Positions 36,246 to 46,424 of a DNA stretch of 64,000 nt are shown in pieces. Each line of letters starts with the position of its first letter. Position 1 is the stretch's first letter. The notes under the pieces were generated by a model. It worked only from the letters and a program-made list of their open reading frames with translations. It did no database searches and was not told the origin of the DNA. Both the position numbers and the translations under genes were made by a program. Source of the DNA: Anthonomus grandis grandis (Eukaryota; Arthropoda; Insecta; Coleoptera; Curculionidae); assembly GCF_022605725.1 (NCBI RefSeq), contig NC_065551.1, positions 21,514,001 through 21,578,000 of the forward strand, read 5' to 3'.

Positions 36246-36446
36246 TTCTTAAAGATCTTTTAGCTATTCAGCAACTGATGCATTCAATTCTCTGCTTTCT
36301 AGCATTACGAGAATTTCATCTTCATGTAATTTCCATAAAAAAAAATAAGGGATTTCTTACTATCTCTCCGTATCAGTTAATCGGTAGTGATAAAAGTGAC
36401 GTATTGCCGAAGTAGAAATACGGCTTTTTTTTGCATAAACATGTGT

Positions 36447-36992
36447 CCTAAAATGCATCCTTTCAGAGCAATAGCCCGTGCAAATTGCTTGAAGAAAACA
36501 TATTATTTGGAACACAAACTATAGCTATGCATTAAACCTTTTGACAATTTGCCAGTTCAAAAAAGTCTCAGATTTTTTAAGTTCCCTTGACATTTTTCTT
36601 CCCAAAAATGGTGTAAACTCAGATTTAAGCGAGCTTTACTAATGCTTACCTTTCGTTTACCAACGATTTTCTGGAGAGCGGTTAATTGTATCGAAAAAAT
36701 GCAAAAGACAAAAATTTAAGACATTTTCATAACTAAGATGATCTTGCTAGATTCTTAAATTTATTATTTCAAACATAAGATATGGGCCATCAAAAGGACA
36801 AGCATCCCTAAATCCTTCCTTAAAATTGGATTTACACCATTTTTGTCACGGAAAATGAAAAGAGCACTCAAAAAACGGGAATTTGCAAATTTTCAGGACA
36901 TTTGGCGGATAACTGTAGTCACGGTTCCAAATAATCGATTTTCGTCAAGCAATTTGCGCGGGCTGTAGCTTTGAGGGGGTGCATTTTAGCCA
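36447..36992. repeat. Foldback repeat, arms about 200 bp
   Basis: Left core 36447-36514 (TAAAATGCATCC, CCCGTGCAAATTGCTTGA, TATTATTTGGAAC) matches right core 36923-36992 in inverted orientation. Weaker homology continues inward, with AAAATGGTGTAAA at 36606 and its inverse at 36828-36843, so the arms cover about 36447-36650 and 36790-36992. The outer right side ends near ACACTGTATATG (37052-37063), typical of a MITE end. The left outer end is less clear. Confidence 0.7.
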
Positions 36993-37059
36993 AAACCAAG
37001 TCTTATTTGGACTCCAACAATATGCTCTTAAAATATTTGCACCGAATTTTGTAACACAC

Positions 37060-37668
37060 TGTATATGTGCTACCTAGAGCTCTCAAAATCCAAGTTTTTT
37101 GCAAAGAAATATTCATATCTTTGACTATATAAAGAGTGAAACGATGAAATTTGGCATGTCACCTCTTAATGCATTGAGTTAATATGATCCGTTAACAATT
37201 TTTTTTCGGACCCCTGAAGAAAGCGGCACCAGCTTCAAAAACTCGTAAAAGAATAGGTCAAATTCTATTCGCTCACGAGAACTCAAATTGAAAGCCTTTA
37301 AACGACTTTTTTCAGGACCTAAGGGTTAAGAGCTGTGAACTTTTTAGGCTACATTGGTATACAGAGTGAATAATTATAAGCGAATAAAAGTTTCTAAAAA
37401 AACATTCAACCAGCTTTTTTTAAAAATTTTTTTTAGTTCCTTGTTAATTACAGTAATTTTCGAAAAAAAAAACAAATAAAAAAAAGTTTCATTATTTATC
37501 TTTCAAATGCCATATAAATGAAACTCTTGAGAATTATTCAGAGCGAGCAATAACTAACTTTTCTCATGAAGGTCCGACCCAAAAAAATTTTTTCTTAAAT
37601 TACTTTTTATTTAGGGTTTATATAGTTTGAGGTTAATATTTGAGTTACAGGTCACGTGACTTCACTAG
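37060..37668. other. Non-coding repeat-like sequence that hosts the retrotransposon insertion
   Basis: No gene. The phrasing of the sequence (AACGATGAAATTTGGCATGT, GGACCCCTGAAGAAAGCGGC, TTTCAGGACCTAAGGG) is unlike the plain AT background and resembles an older non-coding transposon. It continues after the insertion (40241-40690). Confidence 0.4.
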
Positions 37669-37679
37669 ATATCTTGCTA
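37669..37679. repeat. Left target-site duplication
   Basis: ATATCTTGCTA precedes the 5' junction. TATCTTGCTA recurs directly after the poly(A) at 40231-40240. Confidence 0.85.
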
Positions 37680-40230
37680 GTAAAAGGTAGTAACCTACGA
37701 GAAGGTTAAATGGGCGATAAATTCCTTCAAACCATTTAAATCTCCCGGAATGGATGGCATAATGCCAGTCATGCTACAGCGGGGTAGCGAACTGCTGCTG
37801 CCTGCACTATGTAAAATAATGCGGGCAAGTCTAGCCACGGCGCATATACCAGAGAGTTGGAGGGAAGCAAAAGTGGTATTTCTACCAAAGACGGGACGCG
37901 ACTCCTATGCGAAACCTAAATCCTTCCGACCAATCTGCCTTACATCATTCCTCCTAAAAACAGAGGAAAAGCTCATAGAAAGGCATATCAGGGACAATGT
38001 ATTACGGGTCAACTCTCTACATCGACACCAGTATGCCTACCAAACAGGTAAATCTTGTGAATCAGCGATTCACGAGATAACCCAGAGGGTCGAACAATCT
38101 CTGAACAACAAAGAGATCGCCCTAGGAGCTTTCTTAGATATTGAGGGAGCATTCGACAATACATCATATGACTCAATCAACCGTGCGATAGCAGCACGAG
38201 GAATACATCCCATGATTGGCGGCTGGATAACCCAAATGCTAAATCATAGGAAAGTAGCAGCAAATCTCAACAGCACAACGGTTAAGGCCAAAGTGTGCAG
38301 GGGAACACCGCAAGGGGGCGTACTGTCACCGCTGCTGTGGAACCTTGTATCGGACAGCTTGCTGATACGACTGGAGAGGCAGCTTATCCTTGCTATAGGA
38401 TATGCTGACGATATAGTCATCCTTACACGAGGGGGTAGTCAGGCTCATGTATTCGAAAAAATGCAAAGAGCCCTGACTACTGTCGAGCACTGGTGTGAGG
38501 AAGAACAACTAAGGGTAAACCCCACAAAAACTACTCTGGTCTCCTTTACCAAAAGAAGGAAACTAGAGCCCATTAGAAACATAAAATTTTATGGAGAAAA
38601 TCTGCGACTTGAAGACGAGGTCAAATATCTAGGTATAACCCTGGATAAAAAAGTCAGCTTCAAGAAACATGTAATCCAAGCTACAAATAAAGCCACGAAA
38701 ACTCTTATGTACTGCAAGAGAATGTTCGGTAGATCATGGGGACTGTCACCAAAAATGGTACATTGGATGTACACGACAATGGTTAGACCCATCATTACAT
38801 ACGCAGCACCTATATGGTGGCATGCGGCAGAAAAGAGGACTGTAATACAGATACTCAACAAAACACAACGAATAGCATGTCTGGGCATAACAGGAGCGAT
38901 GTCAACAACGCCGACTGCTGCCCTAGAGAACCTGATAGGACTAAGCCCGCTACACTTAGTGGTAAGGGCTGAAGCTATAACGGGGGCGAAAAGACTGCTG
39001 TCAAATGGCGCAACAATCCTATCGAAAGATGGGCACAATGCCCTATTTGACAAGATACAGGACCTTGGGCGCCTGGCCCTAAGAACAGACAGAACCAAGG
39101 TCACATACCTAGACAAACCTTTTATCATCAAAGAAAAAAGGGGACCACTGGACGCAGAAGCGAACAGGCTCAGGCAAAGAGGTTACTCAGTATGGCACAC
39201 GGCAACCAAACGATCCAAGATCGGGGTAGCTGTGGGCATGGTGGAGGACGAACAACAGGGCAGACAACTTATGCTAAACCTGGGCCTCGAAACAACAAAT
39301 TTACAGGCAAGCATAATAGGAATTCAAACCTGTGTCCAACTGATAAGAGAAGGGCTGCCAAGAGGCAAAACCTTCGCAATTTTCACAGGAGACCAGGCTG
39401 CGACACTTGCACTACAACAGTTCGAGACTAAGTCAAGGACTGTGCAAAGCTGCTGGGAGGATCTCAGGAACCTCGCCGAAGCGCAAAATAGGCCAGAGAT
39501 AATCCTAGCAGAGAATATGGGCAACAATAAGGCTGCAAGAAGGGCTATCCAACTTGCAACCCAGGGAGCCAGCAACAGCCTGGTAGGCCCTGAACCAACA
39601 TGTTATGTCAGCGATAAGACCTGGAAGGGGGAAATCGGCAACTGGGTAACAAACCAGAACAAATTCTACTGGGAGCAGCTGCCAAAGATGGAACAATCCA
39701 AACAACTTATAGGCAGCACACCCTTCAAGAAGGGTGAGAACATACTGGGCCTCTCCAGACAACAACTGCGAAAGGTCGCAGGGCTACTTACAGGCCATGC
39801 ACCCAGCAGGAAACACCTGCATACGCTAGGGAAATCAGTTACCTCGCTATGTAGAGGATGCAATGAGGAGGACGAAACAACTCTTCACATACTGTGCTTC
39901 TGTGAAGCATTTAATCAAACCAGGGCAACATTCCTGGGGGAAGAGAAACCCGCACCAGAGGGTATAAGAAATCTACCACTGGGCACAATCCTGGTCTTCC
40001 TTGAAGCTACTTGAACCTGTGGGACTAAACATATGGGACACAATAGGACTGCTTCTTAGCAGACCGCAGTGTAGGGAGCCACAAGGCACCACCCAGCGGT
40101 GGAGTTTTAGTGGGTATAGGACGAAACAGACTCGACACTGAGTCCCACACTACTGGGGGCGGCGCCGCGTAACCAGTGTTCATAAAGAATTTCTCCACCG
40201 ACCCAAAAAAAAAAAAAAAAAAAAAAAAAA
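37680..40230 (+). mobile_element. 5'-truncated R1/I-group non-LTR retrotransposon, recent insertion
   Basis: Bounded by a target-site duplication (37669-37679 and 40231-40240), ending in a 26-base poly(A) (40205-40230), and starting abruptly inside the RT coding region. This is the hallmark of target-primed reverse transcription with incomplete extension. The 3' untranslated part (40015-40204) is GC-rich compared with the surroundings (CCACAAGGCACCACCCAGCG, GGGGGCGGCGCCGCG). The unbroken frame and clean duplication indicate recent arrival. Autonomous copies must exist elsewhere in this genome. Confidence 0.93.
37684..40014 (+). CDS. Retrotransposon polyprotein, RT + RNase H-like + zinc knuckle (N-terminus missing)
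   Basis: One open frame runs from the truncation point (VTYEKVKWAINSFKPFKSPG precedes the first ATG at 37750) to TGA at 40012-40014. Residues are numbered from that ATG. RT: WREAKVVFLPK, FRPICLTSFLLK, motif A FLDIEGAFDN (D130), RGTPQGGVLSPLLW (184-197) and motif C GYADDIVIL (D220, D221), all intact. Thumb: LNKTQRIACLGITGAMSTTP. An RNase H-like region follows (about 480-605), but its catalytic positions read A485, S521, G547 and A596 instead of D, E, D, D. The C-terminus has a C-x2-C-x8-H-x4-C knuckle (C701, C704, H713, C718). The endonuclease is absent because of 5' truncation, so it cannot be autonomous. Confidence 0.92.
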   Translation, partial: KVVTYEKVKWAINSFKPFKSPGMDGIMPVMLQRGSELLLPALCKIMRASLATAHIPESWREAKVVFLPKTGRDSYAKPKSFRPICLTSFLLKTEEKLIERHIRDNVLRVNSLHRHQYAYQTGKSCESAIHEITQRVEQSLNNKEIALGAFLDIEGAFDNTSYDSINRAIAARGIHPMIGGWITQMLNHRKVAANLNSTTVKAKVCRGTPQGGVLSPLLWNLVSDSLLIRLERQLILAIGYADDIVILTRGGSQAHVFEKMQRALTTVEHWCEEEQLRVNPTKTTLVSFTKRRKLEPIRNIKFYGENLRLEDEVKYLGITLDKKVSFKKHVIQATNKATKTLMYCKRMFGRSWGLSPKMVHWMYTTMVRPIITYAAPIWWHAAEKRTVIQILNKTQRIACLGITGAMSTTPTAALENLIGLSPLHLVVRAEAITGAKRLLSNGATILSKDGHNALFDKIQDLGRLALRTDRTKVTYLDKPFIIKEKRGPLDAEANRLRQRGYSVWHTATKRSKIGVAVGMVEDEQQGRQLMLNLGLETTNLQASIIGIQTCVQLIREGLPRGKTFAIFTGDQAATLALQQFETKSRTVQSCWEDLRNLAEAQNRPEIILAENMGNNKAARRAIQLATQGASNSLVGPEPTCYVSDKTWKGEIGNWVTNQNKFYWEQLPKMEQSKQLIGSTPFKKGENILGLSRQQLRKVAGLLTGHAPSRKHLHTLGKSVTSLCRGCNEEDETTLHILCFCEAFNQTRATFLGEEKPAPEGIRNLPLGTILVFLEAT

Positions 40231-40240
40231 TATCTTGCTA
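40231..40240. repeat. Right target-site duplication
   Basis: TATCTTGCTA, matching 37670-37679. Confidence 0.85.
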
Positions 40241-41415
40241 TTGGTCCGATTGGGTTTAAATTTGGTATTTATGGTTTATTTAAGATTGGTCACGTAACTA
40301 ATTTAATTTTACTGCTAATAGCTCTAACTGATTGAGGCTTATGCAGCTTATAAAACTTTATTTTAAATTAATTTTAAAGATATTTTACTTTAAAGGTTAT
40401 CTCTAAGAAAATGTTTACCACATAATTTACTAGAACCACTATATAAGCACATTATAATTCTTTGAAGCATCATACCTCAAGAACTGATCATCTCTTTTGT
40501 TCGCTTATAAACTTTGGTCTTTTAGCTAATCACACCTAACTATATGTGATGTTTTTTTGTAGTTTTTTTGAGAAGTCCTTTAAGGTTTTCTTTGAAAGGA
40601 CCTAAACGTTCCAAACTGGCTCCCAAAAAAGTAAAGGAGCAAAATGACTAGACTTGTTTTATACACATATTACCCACATAGTAATAAACTTAAGTTATTG
40701 CATTAACCTACTTTTTATAAATGATGTATTAGGGTAATTATACGAGTAGCTCCAGTTGGATACCGCCACCCCATTCGTCTTCTTGTATTTAGAACATTGA
40801 AAGGCTAGAATCAGTAAGCAACGTTGTTTGAGTTTAACAAGTGCTTAGAAGCAAGAAGGGCTCTTTGTTTACAAAAATATTTGCTGATTCTCTGTTGTCA
40901 AGATTACATATATTTCCGAAAAAGGAAATTCTCAGCTGTATATTATCACATAATTTAAACTATTTGTATTGAATTTTGATTTAAAAGTAGAAAGTAGAAA
41001 TAAAAATAACTTAATCTAAGAGTAAATATAACATTTTTAAACCAAAAACTTTTGCTTAGGCTTTGTGTTTTGTAAGGTACATGTACTGAATGTACATTCG
41101 GTAATTGTGAGGTTCTATGTCTTTTCTTTTATTTCTGGTTGAATAAGAAAAAAGGTCGCATTTAAAAAACTTGTAGTAAAAACTTGTAGCACAGCATGGG
41201 AAAAAGGCGACTCAAGTCGAACTTTTCACAGGTAAATACCGATTCTTACGTAATATGACTTTATGGGGGAATCGTCTTCATAAACGTAGAATAGTAGATC
41301 TTAGAAATAAGCCTAAATAAGAACTTGACCGTGAATATGTAAAATACGAGTATAAGTGAAATAAGAATATATTTTTAAATCTAAATTCTTTTTTGAAAAT
41401 ACTTAACTATTTTAT
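40241..41415. other. Non-coding stretch
   Basis: The first 450 bp continue the sequence interrupted by the retrotransposon. The rest is AT-rich with no recognisable feature. Confidence 0.5.
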
Positions 41416-41417
41416 AC

Positions 41418-42043
41418 ACGGTTTTACTAACAGGATTTATTTTACATTTAGTTGTTTTTTTGGCAGGAAAATAGCATAATACCTAAGTATCTATCTATAG
41501 TTATTACGCATTTTTAAGAAAGAAGTTATGTAGATCTGTTTCCAATATAGCAATATTATCCCTTTAAACAAATCAACACCCTATGTATATTTTCTGATAT
41601 GATATAAAATAAATGATGTAAAACTGGTATTTGAATAATAATGTTAAATGCTAAAAATTTGTGTCTTAAAACATGAATTATTAAGAAATCTATGAAATAA
41701 TTAATTTACATAAAAAATGTTTTTAAATAGGTAGGCAGAACTTATAAAAAAAATGCCTAAATAGTTCATCAGCGGTAATATTACTTATATTTATAGCATC
41801 CTCTATTATCAATAAATATTTATCATGATAATATTTTTTTACGACGTCACTAGTAGTGATTTCTCGTGCCAGTCGCAACAATAATGGGATCAAGCGGCGT
41901 TGGCATGTTTTTCTTAAAAAACATTATCTACATTTATTTAACGTTAAATTTTGATAAAGATTTTGATAAACTTTAATAAAGACTATCTTATCATAGTTTA
42001 TTTACAAAAAAATATTTTTTAATAAAGAAGAACATAGTATTGA
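41418..42043 (+). repeat. Left arm of long inverted repeat
   Basis: Pairs with 44471-44960 in inverted orientation. Strong blocks are AAAAATTTGTGTCTTAAAAC with ATGAATTATTAAGAAATCTA (about 41653-41693), the region around ACGACGTCACT and CGGCGTTGGCATGT, and ACATTATCTACATTTATTTA (about 41923-41942). The left arm carries about 190 bp extra near 41465-41650. Confidence 0.75.
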
Positions 42044-42733
42044 TAGACGCCAAAATAAGTGGTAATCTTATGATATTATGAAGTGTTTTTTTGCAATTTC
42101 TATACATAAGCATTTAGCTTTATTGCACAATAATGTTGCAAACACATAAACTGCCCGTAGTTCTGTGGTATGCCACTTTTAGCTTTTCAATGTTCTAAGG
42201 CTTTATACTATTTTCTGTATAAATAAATAAATCCTATTATAAATATAATAATAATTCACAGCTTGCACTGAAGAATCTTTAATTTTCAAAGAAAAAGCTA
42301 TGAACGCGCTATAGCAAATATCGAGGTCTACTATGTATAGTTTATTGGCCGTTGAATATGAATTTGCACACCACTGACCCAAAAGTTTATTGAACAAACC
42401 AAAATTAAATTCGGCATGACCCTCGAAATCATCTAATCTGAATCTGATCTGAAAATATTGGAAAAGGTGATCTGTGAAAAAATATTTTTTTAATCCGGTA
42501 ATAATCAATTAATCACAAAATAAATAATTAATTAAAGATCAGATTGTTAGCAAAAATTACCATAGTATTACTAGTTCTTTGGACTATGGTACACAGAATT
42601 ATTTTTTTTTAGAAATTTCCTAAATTATTATTTGTGCTAAATTATTTTTATTAAGAAAGATAATATAACATTGGGTCAAAAAAAATGTGTTTTTAAGTAG
42701 AAGTCCATTCTTGAAGTGGAGTGGCTATAATAA

Positions 42734-42915
42734 AGCAGGTTAGAAAGGGCGAGAAATTTTTTTCTCCACAAATAAAAATTCCAGTCATTTACATGTAAAC
42801 ATTAAAGCTACGTAATGTGTGAGTCTGAAGTGAACTCATCGAAATGCATTACTCTTAATTGAAAGACTGGCATTTTCGTTTGTGGAAAAAAGTCTTATCG
42901 CTCTTTCTAACCCGC
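42734..42915. repeat. Hairpin MITE, diverged copy
   Basis: AGCAGGTTAGAAAGGGCGAG, then TTTTTTTCTCCACAAATAAA and ATTCCAGTCATT, is matched inverted at about 42855-42915. Internal AATGCATTACTCTTAATTGA with GACTGGCATTTTCGTTTGTG identifies it as the same family as 53532-53767. It lies between the arms of the long inverted repeat. Confidence 0.8.
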
Positions 42916-43129
42916 TAATTTCAATGTGTATTTGGAGGTATGTTTTCCAAAAAACCTGTACCGCAGCATTTTAAGCTCGTGCCGGTCGTAAAAGGTACAA
43001 AACTCTTAAGCGTCCCTAAGCTGTTAATGCAATAAAAATGTATCAGTCTATAAATATGAAAAAAAGCAAAATATTAGGACAGCAACAAAACGCAGTAAGA
43101 AGCAATAAAAACTACACAGTGCGTCGATC

Positions 43130-43330
43130 GCTTTAATGCACAACACGTTACGCTCAACATAGTGGGGGTGCACGACGGCTACTTCTTTGAATGAAAAAGC
43201 GTCCGCGTTGTCGGTACTTTAGTACTTCAGCGAGACTAAGCGGCTTTGGGCGTGAGAACGTGTTTTTTTTCGCGGGCGCTTGAATATCGCGTTTCGTTTT
43301 GTGTCATATGTAACGACATTTTTTTCACGT
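43130..43330. other. CpG-containing GC-rich patch
   Basis: Contains GTGCGTCGATCGCTTTAATG, GGGGGTGCACGACGGC, AGCGTCCGCGTTGTCGG and CGCGGGCGCTTG. It lies inside the long inverted repeat unit. No frame, RNA or splice signal is recognised; a promoter or an internal transposon part is possible. Confidence 0.3.
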
Positions 43331-43402
43331 AAATTTTATTTTGGTTTTGTTAGTTTGGGAACTCTTGATTGGATAGAAACCCTGGTTTATATGGACATAG
43401 TA

Positions 43403-43475
43403 TCTTTTGGGAATTTTAGGTTTAATTATTGGTAAGACTATTTTTTTTAGGTTAAATTAGTAGTGAAAAATTGCT
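43403..43475 (+). repeat. Interspersed repeat fragment, copy 1
   Basis: GGTTTAATTATTGGTAAGAC with TATTTTTTTTAGG and TAGTAGTGAAAAAT resembles 46744-46815 in direct orientation. Confidence 0.5.
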
Positions 43476-44470
43476 TTACACGTTTCCAGTTGAGTTTCCA
43501 AAGTTCCCAAGCATTTTTTTTGTCTTTTTATATTGGTTTTCAATTACCAGTTTATTTTAAAATCAATTGTCGCCAAGTTATAATATGTAAAAAATACTTT
43601 TTTTTTCTATATGATCTTCTTAGTTTAAAATTTTTGAGCTATTATATCCGTTTCGTAATATATTAATTTTATCTAAAATTGATTAAAAAAATCGAAATAT
43701 ATACTAGTACCTGTTTTATAAGTTCAGATTAGCAGATTCTTATTGCCGTATTTTAAGAAAAAAAAATTATGATATTTTCAATTTGAAATAGAATATATTA
43801 AACAAGATGATAATTTAGCCTTTTTAAGACATTCATTAAAAAGACATGTAAATTTCTTAGAAGTATTTATTAATTTGCCAAAACTAACTTATTCATCGTA
43901 AATATTCTAGGAGTAGTATAAATACAATTTTATGCATCCTATTTAGGGCAAGGACTCTACTGGAAAAAATTCGCTAGCGCTCTTGAAAAAAAATATTCAG
44001 AAAAAAGCAAGAACTCGTCTACTAAGACTTATTGCAGTAATTGCCATAACCTTAACTTTTTTTAACCCCTCTGATAGGCTAAAACTTAACCCTACTTATA
44101 TTTTTTAAATAGTATACTGCTACTGGTGGCACCTTGTTAGCAAGCTCTTTAAAAAAGGAAATTGACGATCTAGTTTTTTTTTAATAAATTAGCTCTTGCC
44201 TTTAAATTGAAAAGACCTTTTAAGAGGTATGAAAATTAAAAATAAAATATCCTGGTGCTAAATGTAGATTTTGTTTATTTTGATAAAATAGCCAATCGCT
44301 TAAAAATCACCTGAGTCATCCCATAAGGCGTCCTCTTGTGCCACCTTGGAAGAATGATAGTTTAAAATGTAAGTTTAATAGGTATTTATGTATTAAGTAT
44401 ATAAAATTAATTTTTTTTTATGAATGTGAAACTTTACAACTCCCATGAATTTATCACTTATTTAAATAAA

Positions 44471-44960
44471 ACAATACTACTAGTTTTCTTTAATAAAATA
44501 TAAAGCACCTTTTTTAATAAAATATGATGAGATACTCTATAAAGAGTATATTATCTTCAAAGTTAAATGAAAGTAGATAATGTATATTAGGGAAAAAAGC
44601 AATAACATAGCAATGCCGTTCGATCGCATTGTCGATTCTACTGACACATGGAATCTTTACCAGTAACGTCGTCACAAAATTTTTACATGACAAATTTCTT
44701 AATAGATTATGCTTTAGATATTATAAATTAATTAACAATATTACTACTGTTTATGAACTCTTTATTAGAGTAAAGGTTCATCTTCATTAGAGTAGAAGCA
44801 CCGATCTAATAAAAAGCATTTTTGTGAATAATACATATTTTACAATTATTATAGATTTCTTAATAATTCATGTTTAAAGACACAAATTTTTAATAATTTT
44901 ATAAGCAATTTTTTTAACAAGATAAAAAAAAACATAAAATCCGTCCTGTTAATAAAACCC
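44471..44960 (-). repeat. Right arm of long inverted repeat
   Basis: Inverted counterpart of 41418-42043. Its outer edge reads CCTGTTAATAAAACCCTGG, matching the left outer edge GTTTTACTAACAGGATTTA in inverse. Its inner edge is near CAATACTACTAGTTTTCTTT. Confidence 0.75.
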
Positions 44961-44969
44961 TGGACAAAA

Positions 44970-46395
44970 CTCCAGTTTTTTTTCTTTATAGGCTATTAAA
45001 AGATATGTATTTTCAACAAATATTTGAATTTATGAAGATTCTTCTATTATATGTAACGCTTATAATGACGGTTCTCCCTTGATATGATATTATGACGGTA
45101 TCAGTATTTACTTATGAACAGATCAGCTTGAATTGCCTTTTTTTTCGAATAAAAATGTTTGCTCTTAAAATACGATATATCTATTTCAGTTTTTTTTTCC
45201 TAATCCGAAAATTAAACATAGAAAAGTTAAATTAAGCCTGTTACATATGTATATAGCTGAAAATTTCCCCTGTTGAAAATATGTGTAAACTTGACAACAG
45301 TGAATCGGTAAATATTATGAACAAAACTCCTCCTTGCTCCTGAGCAGATGTTGAAGTCAAAAAAGTTCTTATTAACGAATTCTAGTCTTTCAATAATTTA
45401 AGTTTCTGGTATTGTTAATTTAAAGGAAGATGAAAAGTAATATGTACATTTTTCGTAAAAAATAAAATTTATTGCCTAAGCAACTGTTCAAAGTAAAAAC
45501 CATTTACCTTTTGACACAGCTAAAGTGATTAGCTTTGTCAAAAAGCTGCTTAAGATAAAATTCTGTTTATAAACATTTGGCGTAAATAATTAAATTTTGT
45601 TTCTAATCATCTGTTTTAGTTCTTTCATATTCCTGTATCTTGTAGCATAAATTTTGTCTTTAAGGTAACCCTATAGTTAATTGTCCCTCTCCGTCTAATC
45701 CATCGATCATGTAAAAAATTATTAACAAATTGTCGTACATTAGCAGTATAATGAGAAGAAGGAATCTTTAGTCAAAATTTCCATTTTCAGAAAAAATTAG
45801 TCGTGTTAATTTTGGTCTATCTATGTCACCAGTTAAATTGTTTTACAAAAATGTTGGGCCAATAAGTCGCTCTCTAATAATTCAAGCCCACACATTAGTT
45901 TTTGCTTGATGTTGCGATCTTATCTATCTTTTTTTGGCATAGTAACTACAATTTTTGACACCTTACCTGACAAAAAAAGCTATGCGATAAATATTTACAA
46001 AGATCACTTCATAATATTTTGGCTTAAACTTTAAAACGGCAGTAGCACTTGTCTACATAGGGAAAAGTGGTCGACACCCAGTTTAAATATAAATTAAAAA
46101 GATAAACTAAAAAATAAATATAAATCAAATAATATATTATGGAAATATATTTTATTGTATTATTGTAGGAATATGTTTAAAACTTCTTTATAATTTTTTA
46201 AAGAATTATTCATTAATTTCATATATATTGCAATTTGCAAATTTTAATTTTCTCTCACTTTAAAGTCAATATTAGTTTAAGCCTTGTTACCTATAATTTA
46301 TATCATGTGCTTTCCATCTACAAGACAATGATTCAAGCCCATTTCTTTTAAAAAGGTACATAGAGCATCTGTTAAAATGAATTATGAATGTAACA
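44970..46395. other. AT-rich non-coding stretch
   Basis: Nothing supportable is seen. Confidence 0.55.
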
Positions 46396-46402
46396 ACCTT
46401 AA

Positions 46403-46419
46403 CCATTTAAGTTATGCAT
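46403..46419 (+). repeat. Dispersed 17-mer motif, exact copy
   Basis: CCATTTAAGTTATGCAT, preceded by AACCTTAA. Confidence 0.7.
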
Positions 46420-46424
46420 GATCT

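Noticed and set aside
38589..39131. 180-codon minus-strand open frame
   Set aside because: Shadow of the retrotransposon polyprotein frame on the opposite strand.
42203..42508. 101-codon minus-strand open frame inside the long inverted repeat unit
   Set aside because: Read as a possible transposase, but no catalytic motif or family likeness was found and the composition is AT-driven.
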